39,754 bases of DNA, from contig QWPJ01000148.1 in assembly GCA_003671195.1 (NCBI GenBank), positions 1 through 39,754 of the forward strand, given 5' to 3'. This stretch comes from Planctomycetota bacterium. GTDB lineage: Bacteria; Planctomycetota; Planctomycetia; Pirellulales; Pirellulaceae. This document shows, in pieces, positions 1-9,268 of this stretch (position 1 is the stretch's first letter; each line of letters opens with the position of its first letter). A program made the translations under genes and the position numbers. The notes under the pieces were generated by a model. That model was not told the DNA's origin. It ran no database searches and saw nothing but the letters and a program-made list of their open reading frames with translations.

Positions 1-1544
1 GAAAGACTTTCCACAATCTGCTTGAGTCTATTTGCGATTTCGTGGCAGTCTTGAGGTCGCTTTTCAGGGTCTTTTTCAAGCATTTGCATGATCAACTCTG
101 AGAATCCCGCTGGGCAATCCGGCCAAAGGTCAACCGGATTCTCAGGGATATGGTTCGCCAAAGCCGACAAAGTGCTCAGGATGTTCTGACGATCGAACGG
201 CCGTTGTCCGGTCGACAGATCGTAGAGCACACAACCTAAACTAAAAAAGTCCGCCCTCTGATCGATACTCCCGCCGCTGGCCTGTTCGGGAGCCATGAAC
301 GATGGGGTTCCAATAAAGGTACCAGTGCGAGTCAGTCGCATCTCTTCGGATACCGCATGAGCCAATCCAAAATCGATGATCTTCACATTGAGTGTCGACG
401 ATTCGATCCAAAGATTCTCAGGCTTGATGTCGCGATGGATCAACCCACATTGATGCACGGCCGATAGTCCATCGACCGTCTCGATCGCGATGCGGAGAAT
501 CTCATGAATCGGCAAACTCTGGAATCTCTGCCGGTACACCTGAAGATTGGTACCTCGCAAAAACTCCATGACCAAAAAAGGCAGTTGACCGACCTCGCCG
601 ACATCTCGAACCTCGACCACATGAGGACTCCGGATTTGCTGCAAGGCCTGGAGTTCGCGCAAAAAACGCTTTTTGGATGTGGCTTCCTTGGATACCTTCG
701 GATGCAATACCTTGATGGCTACGGTCTGTTCGCTCCGCGTATCGATGGCTCGAAAGACGCAACCCATGCCTCCTTCACCATGCTGAGCTAGGACCCTATA
801 AGGCCCTATGCTAGCGAAATCCGACTCAAAAATCGCTGGGGATAGATGGCTTTCCCAGTGAGTGGGCTCGCTTTTGGACCGCTCTGCGAGGGTCTTACTG
901 GTCCCACCCTCCCAAGACGATGGATCGCCCTGGACGGTCAATGGTGAGTCCAGTCCAAATTGAATGGTGTTTCTCACATCCAATTTTTTGGTGTCTTGCT
1001 TGGCGACGTTTCTTATCAAGCGAAATGTACAAAACGGATCCCCATGGAGCATGCAGGAGTCTTTGTGAATCTCGATGACCTCTTGAAAGTGGTCGGCCAA
1101 GCCTTTGATGATGCCGATAGCCAACTTGCACAGCTTTCGATCCGACGAATAGAGCAACTGCAATTCGTTTTCCGAAAGGCGAATCGCATCGAGGACCGGT
1201 GGAACCGCACCAGGATTGCCAACGCGAACTGCCGAGTGAATGAAAGTCTCGGTGTTTTCGATGATGTCCAAGGTTCGCCAATGCGGCTTGATCACCCGAT
1301 GGTAGAGCCTGATCAATTCGGTCGACAAAAACCTACCAAACATCTCGACCACTTCGTCGACTGGGACATTCAGGGTCTCAGCAGCCAGAACAATCAACTC
1401 CAGAGCTTGCCGATCCTCATAAACCAAACCAGCCGAAAACGAGGTCCGGTCTAAACCTGACTTCGATAACGCACTGCGCCACTCCTCAGATCCGAGCGTC
1501 TGCTGAGCGAATTTTTGAAGCTGTACAAGTATCAATCCATGCAT
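1..1544 (-). CDS. H-NOX haem-NO-binding domain fused to Ser/Thr protein kinase (3' end outside window)
   Basis: Reading leftward from base 1544, one open frame of 514 codons runs off the window. Residues 1-180 form an H-NOX (HNOB) domain: the start MHGLI matches the family, His103 sits where the proximal haem ligand lies (H102/H105 in known proteins), followed by GNPGAVPP, and Tyr132-Ser134-Arg136 form the YxSxR motif that holds the haem propionates. A linker (about 180-245) leads to a full Hanks-type kinase: glycine loop GEGGMG (256-261), VAIK Lys278, HRDIKPEN (Asp372), DFG (391-393), APE (418-420) and the DPEKRP region. All catalytic residues are present, so it should be an active cytosolic kinase regulated by NO or another haem ligand (inference). 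An in-frame stop lies upstream of the ATG, and no clear ribosome site is seen. It lies 57 bases after the HD gene, possibly in the same operon. What follows the kinase domain is unknown. Confidence 0.93.
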   Translation of the reverse strand, partial: MHGLILVQLQKFAQQTLGSEEWRSALSKSGLDRTSFSAGLVYEDRQALELIVLAAETLNVPVDEVVEMFGRFLSTELIRLYHRVIKPHWRTLDIIENTETFIHSAVRVGNPGAVPPVLDAIRLSENELQLLYSSDRKLCKLAIGIIKGLADHFQEVIEIHKDSCMLHGDPFCTFRLIRNVAKQDTKKLDVRNTIQFGLDSPLTVQGDPSSWEGGTSKTLAERSKSEPTHWESHLSPAIFESDFASIGPYRVLAQHGEGGMGCVFRAIDTRSEQTVAIKVLHPKVSKEATSKKRFLRELQALQQIRSPHVVEVRDVGEVGQLPFLVMEFLRGTNLQVYRQRFQSLPIHEILRIAIETVDGLSAVHQCGLIHRDIKPENLWIESSTLNVKIIDFGLAHAVSEEMRLTRTGTFIGTPSFMAPEQASGGSIDQRADFFSLGCVLYDLSTGQRPFDRQNILSTLSALANHIPENPVDLWPDCPAGFSELIMQMLEKDPEKRPQDCHEIANRLKQIVESL

Positions 1545-1601
1545 GGTCCGTACCCGAAAGGTGATCAACGCCGACGGGCATCGCAAGTCGGAGTACTATT
1601 G

Positions 1602-2381
1602 TCAGCCAAGAGCACCGTTTTGTAAACCTCGGAACTCCGACGGCAGTTGGATTGGCACTCCGATTTCCTTCGCTAATTGCTCAAGAAAGGCCACGAGATA
1701 CCCAGCCCGCTCAGAGGCGATCTGCTTGCCGGCATCGGTCTGCATGGTCGACGGGAGCTTAAGCAATTTCGCAAAGAAATGATCTACCGATTGCTGATCA
1801 TCCCGAGGCTCCCTTGCCGTCGGGAACGGATCCTCAGGATGGTACAACCTCTGTCCCATCGATCCGCCTGTCATCAAGCATCGAGCCAGCCCAATGGCTC
1901 CGAGGGCCTCAAGACGGTCGGCGTCCTGGAGCACCTGTGCCTCAAGGCTCCGGCAAGGGATCTGAGCCGAAAAACTATGAGCTTCGATCGCATGGGCAAT
2001 CGCCGGGAATTTCACCGCCGGATAGCCAATATCCGTGAGCACCACGACGGCTCGATCCGCTGCGAGTCGCGAAGCCTCGGAGCGTTGAGCGGAATTCTTT
2101 GGCACATAAACGCAGTCGTGAAACCAAGCAGCCGGCAAGAGAACCTCGACATCAACCTCTCGAGTACTAGCACAACTCGAAGAGTTGACCAATTTTCTTG
2201 CGATCAGACAGACGTTTCTCACGACCCGCTGGACGTGCTCAAGCCCATGCGCGGGGTCAGAGTCGGCCATCTGAACTCTCAGCCGCTCGAGAACCAAACG
2301 CCCCCATTGGCCATCCCAAGCCTCTATCTTTAAGCTCAAATCACTGCGCAGCGCGTTGCCTTCTGGATTCCCGGAATTCAT
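1602..2381 (-). CDS. HD-domain phosphohydrolase (YedJ/YpgQ-like)
   Basis: This is a 259-residue soluble protein. It carries a metal-binding HD signature: HGLEH near residues 45-49, the FHD pair (His88-Asp89) and a later DADRLEALG segment, which is the layout of the YedJ/YpgQ group. YpgQ is known as a metal-dependent nucleotide pyrophosphohydrolase; the substrate here is unproven. The ATG at 2381 was chosen because GGAG lies 7 bases upstream, inside the last codons of the preceding reductase gene; a TTG start 24 bases earlier (2405) would overlap that gene. The reductase stop is only 4 bases away, so the two are probably translationally coupled. The kinase gene with the H-NOX domain follows 57 bases later on the same strand. 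Confidence 0.85.
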   Translation of the reverse strand: MNSGNPEGNALRSDLSLKIEAWDGQWGRLVLERLRVQMADSDPAHGLEHVQRVVRNVCLIARKLVNSSSCASTREVDVEVLLPAAWFHDCVYVPKNSAQRSEASRLAADRAVVVLTDIGYPAVKFPAIAHAIEAHSFSAQIPCRSLEAQVLQDADRLEALGAIGLARCLMTGGSMGQRLYHPEDPFPTAREPRDDQQSVDHFFAKLLKLPSTMQTDAGKQIASERAGYLVAFLEQLAKEIGVPIQLPSEFRGLQNGALG

Positions 2382-2385
2382 GCGA

Positions 2386-3330
2386 TTACTCCAATGCACC
2401 GACAATATTCGCAGTCTTCGACGGATAGACCTCCGCGAATCGAGCTAGCTCCATGGCTTGCTCCACACTTCGTATCCCCACAATGGCGCCGGTAACGGCT
2501 GGATTTTGGAGCACCCAAGCGATAGCAAGATGCCCTGGGGAGAGTCCCGCTTGAGCGGCAGTCTTCTCGAGCGTTTCGGCGATGGCTAGATTTTTTGTCA
2601 GCAAGGGCTCTTGGAAGTTCGCGCTGCGGGTGCGCCAATCGTCAGGCGGAAGCGACTCGATGCGTTGGCGACTCATCGCACCAGTCAGCATGCCTGAGCC
2701 CATAGGCGAATAAGCGATCACTCCGATTTGGTGGGAGTGGGCATAGGGTAGGATCTCATTTTCCGCATCGCGTCGGATCAGCGAATAGGGGGGTTGCAAC
2801 GAGGTGATCGGCGCGATCGATGCGATTCGCTGCATCTGGTTCGCATCGAAATTCGAAACTCCAATCCATCGCACCTTCCCTTCTCGTTGAAGATCTGCCA
2901 GAGTGCTCCAACCCTCCTCGATGTCTTCGTCGGGCTCAGGCCAGTGGATTTGATAAAGATCGATCGTTTCGACATCAAGGCGACGCAGGCTATCCTCACA
3001 CTCCTTGCGGATCGACTCGGCCTTCAAGGACTTGACGATCTGGCGATTCTCGTCCCAAGCCCGCTCGCATTTGGTGAAAACATAGGGCCGTTGGGCTGAC
3101 GTTTGCTTGAGTGCCTTGGCGACGACACTCTCGGAATGCCCCAAGCCGTACACTGCGGCCGTATCGATCCAATTGATCCCCGAATCGAGCGCCGCGTGGA
3201 TCGCGAGGATGCTCTGGGAATCCTCCTGCTTGCTCCAGGAAAAGGCCCAACCGTCGCCTCCGATGGCCCAGGCCCCTATCCCTATCGGGGTGATCATGAG
3301 GTCTGAGTTTCCTAGTCGGCGTTTCTCCAT
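2386..3330 (-). CDS. Aldo/keto reductase
   Basis: A 314-residue protein of typical family length for the NADPH-dependent TIM-barrel aldo/keto reductases, which reduce aldehydes and ketones in the cytosol. The catalytic tetrad is visible: Asp56 in WIDTAAVYG, Tyr61, Lys87 in VFTKCER and His129 in LYQIHWPEP. The N-terminal RRLGNSDLMITPIGIGAWAI and C-terminal cofactor region AIVGIRSVEQ are also family-like. No signal peptide is present. An AAGGG-like ribosome site lies about 11 bases before the ATG. It is the first gene of a leftward run with the HD protein and the H-NOX kinase, and it is divergent from the large membrane-protein gene across 141 bases that should hold both promoters. The substrate cannot be told from sequence. 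Confidence 0.93.
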   Translation of the reverse strand: MEKRRLGNSDLMITPIGIGAWAIGGDGWAFSWSKQEDSQSILAIHAALDSGINWIDTAAVYGLGHSESVVAKALKQTSAQRPYVFTKCERAWDENRQIVKSLKAESIRKECEDSLRRLDVETIDLYQIHWPEPDEDIEEGWSTLADLQREGKVRWIGVSNFDANQMQRIASIAPITSLQPPYSLIRRDAENEILPYAHSHQIGVIAYSPMGSGMLTGAMSRQRIESLPPDDWRTRSANFQEPLLTKNLAIAETLEKTAAQAGLSPGHLAIAWVLQNPAVTGAIVGIRSVEQAMELARFAEVYPSKTANIVGALE

Positions 3331-3471
3331 GTTCGATAAACCCTTCTGTTAGCAAGAGAGTTGGGGATTTGTTGAAGGTTAGCTCCCGGGCGCTGCTTCT
3401 ATTCTCGCTGAAAATATGCGAAGATGACATCCGTCTTTTCGTTAGTTGGCTTTCCCTTTGAGTGATTTTCT

Positions 3472-6400
3472 GTGTCTCAAGCACCCGTTGCTAACCGAGT
3501 TGGGGAATTGCGGGAAGCGGTGTCGGCCGTCGATTCGACCGTTTTTTTGGTCGAGGGCAGGGTCATGCGCAGGCTGCTCCGCAAGCGGACCCAGCATCCG
3601 AGTTTGGCCCTGGCGCTGCCTCATGAGGATTCCCACGTCGCGCCTGCCGATCAAGTTCTCGGCAGTATCCGTCCCGACGAACTCGGACTGCGCGATATGC
3701 AACCGATCTGGGGCGATGTCCTGCTGATCAAACTCCCCAATCCAGACCAACTCGAGCATTGGCCCCTGGATGAACTCAAATTGCTCCTCTGGCGACGACT
3801 GTTCCACGCACAGCTCGATCGCGCTCTGCTTGCCTTGCGCTCCCCAGATCAATTCGCCTTCGTTCAATCCAAAATCGATGCACTCGGACAGGTGGAATTT
3901 GACGAAGCCCACCACGTGCTCGGGGCCGAAATGCGACTGCTCGATCCCAAATGCCGTGTCGAAGCGTTTTGCGAATGGGTAGCTCTCTACTGGGAATTCC
4001 GGTGCTTTGATTCTGGAAGCCTCGATACCTGGTTCCCTTCGGTTCAACATATCGATCAATTGGCCGAGAAGATGCGGTTGGATCTGCCTATCGAGGAAAT
4101 GTTAGAGCAATCGCGAATCGCAGGTTCTGCATCCATCGAAATGCAAAGCCGCGAGGCGCAAGACGAAGTGATCCTGAAAAACACCCAGAAAGGATGGTCT
4201 GTCGAACTTGCACAAGGCACCTCGGAGCGGAAATACCTCCGCTACATGCGCAGGCGAGATCGAGCCACCGAAAGGGGCAATACCGTCCATGCGATCAGTT
4301 CCTCGCTCCGCGCTGCCCGCTCGGCACCCTCGCGAAGCAAACGGTCCAAGGCCGAGTCGACGGCCGAGTCGGATCTGCGCCTGTTCGTCAAACGCTTGCG
4401 AGAAGCGATCGGCTTCCCAGCCTCGGATAACAACGACTGGCACGCTGTCCTGCTAGCCCTAGCCAAAAACGCCATTCAAGGTTTTTGGAACTCCGAAAAA
4501 CGACTCCTGTACGACCTTCAAAAAGTCTGCCTCGACAAAGAACGGGTATCCTACCGCGTCGACCTCTTGCGGTGGGTCACCTCCTTGGGCGCAAAACCCC
4601 TGAGTCGGCCCCTGTACAACCTTCAAGAAGTCTTGATGGCCAAGCACCTCGCCAGCGCGACGGCCAGGTTGACCCACGTGCGCTTAAGCGGTGTCGAACG
4701 CGATCGATTGACCCTGCTGCTCGAACAGGCCTCGCACCAAGCCGACTCTCAAATGCGGCTCAGGATCCGTGACCCCCTACGAGATACCCTCCTCGAAGTC
4801 GGAATGACCCCGAGTTCATTCCCTGAACGCATCGCGATGGACAAGCTCGTCGAAGACGCCCTCGATTGCATCTCCGAGCGAGGGTACATCTCGATGGGCT
4901 ATTTCCGGGATGCAGTCAGCAAAAACGATCTGAAACTCCCCGATCTTCACGGACTGCGGGAAGCTTGGGGCGGCGATCGACTTCTCAAAGCCGACGATCG
5001 ACTCGACAAAGTCCTCGACGGTGTCTATCGCAAAGGGGATTTCTATCTTCGATGGATCCAAATGATCAGCGCGATGTTCTTCGGAACCACCAAAGGACGA
5101 TTCGCCACCCTATTTCTAATCATTCCCTTCGGCGGCGCTTTGGTCCTGATCGAAAGCATCCAACACATTTGGCACAAAATTGAAACCTGGACTAGCGAAC
5201 ATCCACCACCCAAGTCCGAATCGATCGATCCAAGCCTGTTTGCTACCGAGTCGCAATCCGAACCCGAATCGACCGTCACCAAAACGGCTGACCAAGCCGT
5301 CGATCAAATCGTCTCGAACCAACTGAACATCATCCCCTTGGTCATCCTCCTGGGACTGTTCTTGATGGCGCTGATCCACCTGCCCCGCTTCCGTCTGGGA
5401 CTTTGGAAAGCCATCCGATGGTTCGGTCAGTTGATCTATGCGATCTGCATCCGGTTGCCTCAAGAACTTCTCCCCTGGGCCTCGATCCGCTCCTTCTTCG
5501 AGCACCCCTGGACTCAAACCACTTGGAGTTATTGGATCAAGCCAACGACGTTGGTCCTGGCCATCGAATGCATGGTCCAAAGATCCCCGAGCATCCTGAT
5601 AAGCCCGAACCTTCGTGTCGCCTGCGAGGCGATCGTCCTGAGCGCTATGATGAACTCTCGCTTGGGACGAGACCTCCAAGAACTCCTCTTCGAAGCCATC
5701 GGAGGTTTCTGGAATCTAGTCCGACTGCGCTGGGTTGTCATCGCTATCGATTGGATCGTCGAGTTGTTTCGAGGGATGCTGCTCGTATTCGAACGGTTTC
5801 TCTATGCCGTCGACGAATGGCTCCGATTCCACAGCCAAGAGAACCTCCTGTCGCTCATCGCCAAAGCCATCCTGGGCTTCTTCTGGTCCGTGATCTCGTT
5901 TTTAATTCGAATCTACATCAATCTGCTCATCGAGCCGACACTCCACCCCGTCAAACACTTCCCCGTCGTGACCGTCGCCCACAAAATCTTCCTGCCGGTC
6001 CTGCTCATCCTAGCCGTCAACATGGAAGCGTTCCTGATCCAGTACATGAACAAACCACTTGCCATGTCGATCACCTGGTTCAACATCGTGTTTCTCCCAG
6101 GATTCTTCGGATTCGCCGTCTGGGAGCTCAAGGAGAACTGGAGGCTCTTCCGGCAAAATCGACGCGGAGCCCTCGCTGCAATTCCCGTCGGAAGCCACGG
6201 TGAGACCATCGAGCGTTTGCTCCGACCCGGATTCCACTCCGGAACGTTACCCAAGCTTTTTCGAAACATTCGTAGACTTGAAAATCAACCCGCTTCGGTC
6301 AAACGGTTTACCAAACGACGCAGCGCGTACAAAAAACTTCACCACGTTACCGAGCATGTCCACCGATGCGTCGATCGCGAATTGATCGCCCTAGTCAATC

Positions 6401-7002
6401 AATCCCTAGTCAATCAATCTCCAGGCTACGATCAGTACCGCTTGGTCTGCTCCGAGGTCATCGCTGCGACCAATAGCCTCACGATCCGACTCGATCCAAT
6501 TGCACCCAAGGAGAATGAACTCCAGCCCGCTCGGCTCGAACTGGTCATCCAAGAACAAAGCGGCTGGATTGTCGCTTGGACCCGCCAAAACGGTTGGCTC
6601 GATCAAGCTCCCGAAAACGTGCAGAAAGTCTTCGACTTGGCACTGCTCGGATTCATGCGAAAATGCGGAGTGTTTTTGATCCGCGCTCAAGTCGAATCGG
6701 AGTTCTCCAAAGGGAAACCCTACGACCTGCAAGACCAAGGAATGGTCGTCTGGGCCGATAAGGACTTCCAGCAAAAATGCGATGTTCATTTCGATGGTCC
6801 GCATGTCTCGAGCTTCCAACCCAGCAGCCTCGCGAAAAGCCTTGGACTGGCCGATATCCCAGACCGCCGCTGGATCTTCGCCGCAAGCGAAACAACCTGG
6901 ACCCAATGGGAACAAGCCTGGAACCAACTCGTCCCCCCAAAAAACACAACCGAACTGACCCAAGACCGCGCGACCGAGCCTCGAAACCACCCCGGGCTAT
7001 GA
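3472..7002 (+). CDS. Large multi-pass membrane protein of unknown function
   Basis: I do not recognise this 1176-residue protein. It starts at a GTG with GAG about 10 bases upstream. Residues 1-520 are soluble-looking and charged, with a basic Ser/Arg-rich patch (about 270-300). Hydrophobic segments follow near 544-563, 619-637, 754-776, 792-820, 839-858 and 866-886, so the middle third is membrane embedded. The segment between the first two is acidic, Ser/Thr/Pro-rich and ends in a TADQAVDQ stretch. The last 290 residues are again soluble. No catalytic motif was found. It is the first gene of a plus-strand run with peptidase T 73 bases downstream. A role in envelope architecture or transport is possible, but nothing in the sequence fixes it. 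Confidence 0.85.
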   Translation: MSQAPVANRVGELREAVSAVDSTVFLVEGRVMRRLLRKRTQHPSLALALPHEDSHVAPADQVLGSIRPDELGLRDMQPIWGDVLLIKLPNPDQLEHWPLDELKLLLWRRLFHAQLDRALLALRSPDQFAFVQSKIDALGQVEFDEAHHVLGAEMRLLDPKCRVEAFCEWVALYWEFRCFDSGSLDTWFPSVQHIDQLAEKMRLDLPIEEMLEQSRIAGSASIEMQSREAQDEVILKNTQKGWSVELAQGTSERKYLRYMRRRDRATERGNTVHAISSSLRAARSAPSRSKRSKAESTAESDLRLFVKRLREAIGFPASDNNDWHAVLLALAKNAIQGFWNSEKRLLYDLQKVCLDKERVSYRVDLLRWVTSLGAKPLSRPLYNLQEVLMAKHLASATARLTHVRLSGVERDRLTLLLEQASHQADSQMRLRIRDPLRDTLLEVGMTPSSFPERIAMDKLVEDALDCISERGYISMGYFRDAVSKNDLKLPDLHGLREAWGGDRLLKADDRLDKVLDGVYRKGDFYLRWIQMISAMFFGTTKGRFATLFLIIPFGGALVLIESIQHIWHKIETWTSEHPPPKSESIDPSLFATESQSEPESTVTKTADQAVDQIVSNQLNIIPLVILLGLFLMALIHLPRFRLGLWKAIRWFGQLIYAICIRLPQELLPWASIRSFFEHPWTQTTWSYWIKPTTLVLAIECMVQRSPSILISPNLRVACEAIVLSAMMNSRLGRDLQELLFEAIGGFWNLVRLRWVVIAIDWIVELFRGMLLVFERFLYAVDEWLRFHSQENLLSLIAKAILGFFWSVISFLIRIYINLLIEPTLHPVKHFPVVTVAHKIFLPVLLILAVNMEAFLIQYMNKPLAMSITWFNIVFLPGFFGFAVWELKENWRLFRQNRRGALAAIPVGSHGETIERLLRPGFHSGTLPKLFRNIRRLENQPASVKRFTKRRSAYKKLHHVTEHVHRCVDRELIALVNQSLVNQSPGYDQYRLVCSEVIAATNSLTIRLDPIAPKENELQPARLELVIQEQSGWIVAWTRQNGWLDQAPENVQKVFDLALLGFMRKCGVFLIRAQVESEFSKGKPYDLQDQGMVVWADKDFQQKCDVHFDGPHVSSFQPSSLAKSLGLADIPDRRWIFAASETTWTQWEQAWNQLVPPKNTTELTQDRATEPRNHPGL

Positions 7003-7075
7003 CCCATCGAGGCTCTCAACAAAGTCGGTCGAAATGCGATAGAATGCCCCGATTCGAAGCCAAAAGAGGACCACG

Positions 7076-8320
7076 ATGCACATCAACCGCGAACGCCTGC
7101 TCGACCGATTCCTGCAATATGTCAAGATCGGGACCACAGCAAATCCCAACACCCAGGACTACCCGAGCAGTCGAGGTCAATGGCTCCTGGGCGAGCTGCT
7201 CGTCAAGCAATTGCGCTCCATGGGGATCGAAGATGCCGAACAAGACGTCCACGGGCTCGTCTGGGGGACCGTCCCTGCGACCTGCCCCGGACCGGTCCCT
7301 ACCATCCTCCTGAACGCACATCTGGACACCTCCCCAGAAGCCCCAGGAGATCACTGCAAACCCGAGGTCATCGAACCTTACTCCGGAGGCGATATTCCGC
7401 TTGCCAACGGAGACAAAATCGAACTTGCCCATTCCCCAGAACTCGCCTCGCTCGTCGGCAAGACCCTCGTGGTCACCGATGGCAAAACACTCCTGGGTGC
7501 CGACGATAAAGCCGGCGTGGCCTCGATCATGGAAGTGGCCAACTACCTGATCGAACGACCCAATATACCTCACGGTCCAATCCGTATCCTCTTTACCTGC
7601 GATGAGGAAATCGGGCGAGGAACCCGACACTTCGATCTCTCCAAGGCCGGGGCAATCGCCGGATACACCCTCGATGGTGGCGCTTCGGGAACCATCGACG
7701 TCGAAACCTTCTCCGCAGACTTGGCCACCATCAAGTTCTACGGCCATAACACCCACCCCTCGGTGGGCAAAGGAAAAATGGTCAATGCGATCAAAGCTGC
7801 AAGTCTCTTTGTCGCAAGCCTACCGATCGACCGTCTCTCCCCGGAAACCACTTGCAACCGCGAAGGCTTTCTACACCCCTACGTGTTCCATGGTTCGGTC
7901 TCCGAGGCGAGCGTCCAAGTTCTGCTTAGGGATTTTGATACCGCGAAACTCGCCGACCACGCGGACCTGCTACGCCAACTCGCCGAGGATATGCAACAGG
8001 GCGATAAGCGACTTCGCATCGAAATCCATATCGAAGAACAATACCGAAACCTCGGCGATAAACTGCGGGAATTCCCCCTGGCGGCAGATTTGGCCGAACA
8101 AGCCTTCCGAAAGCTCGGCCGAACCTCCAAACGGGATGCGATTCGCGGTGGAAGTGACGGGTCGCTCATGTCCCACCTAGGCCTACCTACCCCCAACCTC
8201 TCCGTAGGCCAATACAATATTCACTCGACCAAAGAATTCGCTTGTTTGGACGAAATGGTCCAAGCCGTCGAGCACGCGGTGGTCCTCGCAGAACTTTGGG
8301 CCCAACAAGGCCGCTTCTAG
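7076..8320 (+). CDS. pepT: Peptidase T (tripeptide aminopeptidase), M20B family
   Basis: A 414-residue cytosolic di-zinc peptidase that removes N-terminal residues from tripeptides. Family landmarks are all present: NAHLDTSPEAPG (His82, Asp84), the bridging aspartate in LLGADDKAG (Asp143/144), catalytic Glu177 and zinc ligand Glu178 in CDEEIG, Asp200 in YTLDGG, the dimerisation-domain motif GHNTHPSVGKGKMVNAI, and the last ligand His383 in YNIHSTKEF. Spacing agrees with the enteric enzyme. An AGAGGA ribosome site lies about 7 bases before the ATG. It sits 73 bases after the large membrane-protein gene and 40 bases before the ABC permease, so it is probably co-transcribed with them, though no functional link is evident. 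Confidence 0.95.
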   Translation: MHINRERLLDRFLQYVKIGTTANPNTQDYPSSRGQWLLGELLVKQLRSMGIEDAEQDVHGLVWGTVPATCPGPVPTILLNAHLDTSPEAPGDHCKPEVIEPYSGGDIPLANGDKIELAHSPELASLVGKTLVVTDGKTLLGADDKAGVASIMEVANYLIERPNIPHGPIRILFTCDEEIGRGTRHFDLSKAGAIAGYTLDGGASGTIDVETFSADLATIKFYGHNTHPSVGKGKMVNAIKAASLFVASLPIDRLSPETTCNREGFLHPYVFHGSVSEASVQVLLRDFDTAKLADHADLLRQLAEDMQQGDKRLRIEIHIEEQYRNLGDKLREFPLAADLAEQAFRKLGRTSKRDAIRGGSDGSLMSHLGLPTPNLSVGQYNIHSTKEFACLDEMVQAVEHAVVLAELWAQQGRF

Positions 8321-8360
8321 AGAACGATCTCAGCAAACAGCAAACGAAAGCCCACAAGGA

Positions 8361-9230
8361 ATGATCAATCGCTGGATCGATGGAACCCTCAGGCACGCAC
8401 GACTGCTCCTTGCCTTTGCTCGCAACAGCCTGGTGCGAGATATGACCTTCCGAGGAAATTTCATCGTCGACTGCATCTCGAGCCTCGCTTGGCTCACCAT
8501 GAACTTGGGGTTCTACCTCCTTATTTTCTTCCACGTGCGCAGCATCGGTGCCTCCACCGGATGGGGGCGAGATGAGTTCTACGTCTTCCTTGCGACGACC
8601 TGGATCGTCAATGCGATTGTCCAAGCGTTCCTCATGCCCAATGCGCAGGAATTCAGCGAACTGATTCGAACCGGTGGCCTAGACTACGCATTGCTCAAAC
8701 CGATCGATACCCAGTTTTTGATCTCCTTCCGGCGGGTCGAGTGGGCCTCACTAAGCAACGCCATTGCCGGTCTAGGTATCCTGGCCTACGCGGTCTGGCG
8801 TCTGTCCTCTCGAACCGAACCCCCTTGGGAATTCTCGATCGGAATCTTTCTGCTCTATGGAGTCTACCTAATTTGCGGCGTGGCACTTTTCTACAGCCTG
8901 ATCGTTTGCTTGGCCGCCACGAGCATCTGGCTCGGCAGAAACCAAAGCCTCTACGATTTCTGGTTCTACATCACCAACTTTTCACGCTATCCGATGGAGA
9001 TCTACCAAAGCGGTTGGGGGATACCCCTGTGGTATATCTTCACCTTCGTCTTCCCAATCCTGGTGATCATCAACGTCCCAGCTAGGCTGCTGGCCCAGCC
9101 CCTTTCGCCCCGCCAAGGCTGGGAATGGGGGCTAGCGGTTTTCGCCTTTATAGCTACGATCGTCGCCCTCATCTTGAGCCGATGGGTCTTTCAAAGGGCC
9201 CTAAGAAGCTACTCAAGCGCCAGCAGTTGA
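8361..9230 (+). CDS. ABC-2 type transporter permease (COG3694 / ABC2_membrane_6-like)
   Basis: A 289-residue inner-membrane protein with about six hydrophobic segments (roughly 38-60, 75-92, 125-142, 155-180, 210-235 and 250-272). The stretch EFSELIRTGGLDYALLKPID is the hallmark of this permease group, whose members normally work with a second permease and a dedicated ATPase in export of an unknown substrate. Neither partner is adjacent here, which is unusual. AAGGA directly abuts the ATG. The stop codon overlaps a possible ATG of the next gene (TGATG at 9228-9232), suggesting coupling with the YhaM-like nuclease. Confidence 0.85.
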   Translation: MINRWIDGTLRHARLLLAFARNSLVRDMTFRGNFIVDCISSLAWLTMNLGFYLLIFFHVRSIGASTGWGRDEFYVFLATTWIVNAIVQAFLMPNAQEFSELIRTGGLDYALLKPIDTQFLISFRRVEWASLSNAIAGLGILAYAVWRLSSRTEPPWEFSIGIFLLYGVYLICGVALFYSLIVCLAATSIWLGRNQSLYDFWFYITNFSRYPMEIYQSGWGIPLWYIFTFVFPILVIINVPARLLAQPLSPRQGWEWGLAVFAFIATIVALILSRWVFQRALRSYSSASS

Positions 9231-9268
9231 TGGCCCGCAACGTCGAGCATCCAAAGGGAAACGAAACC

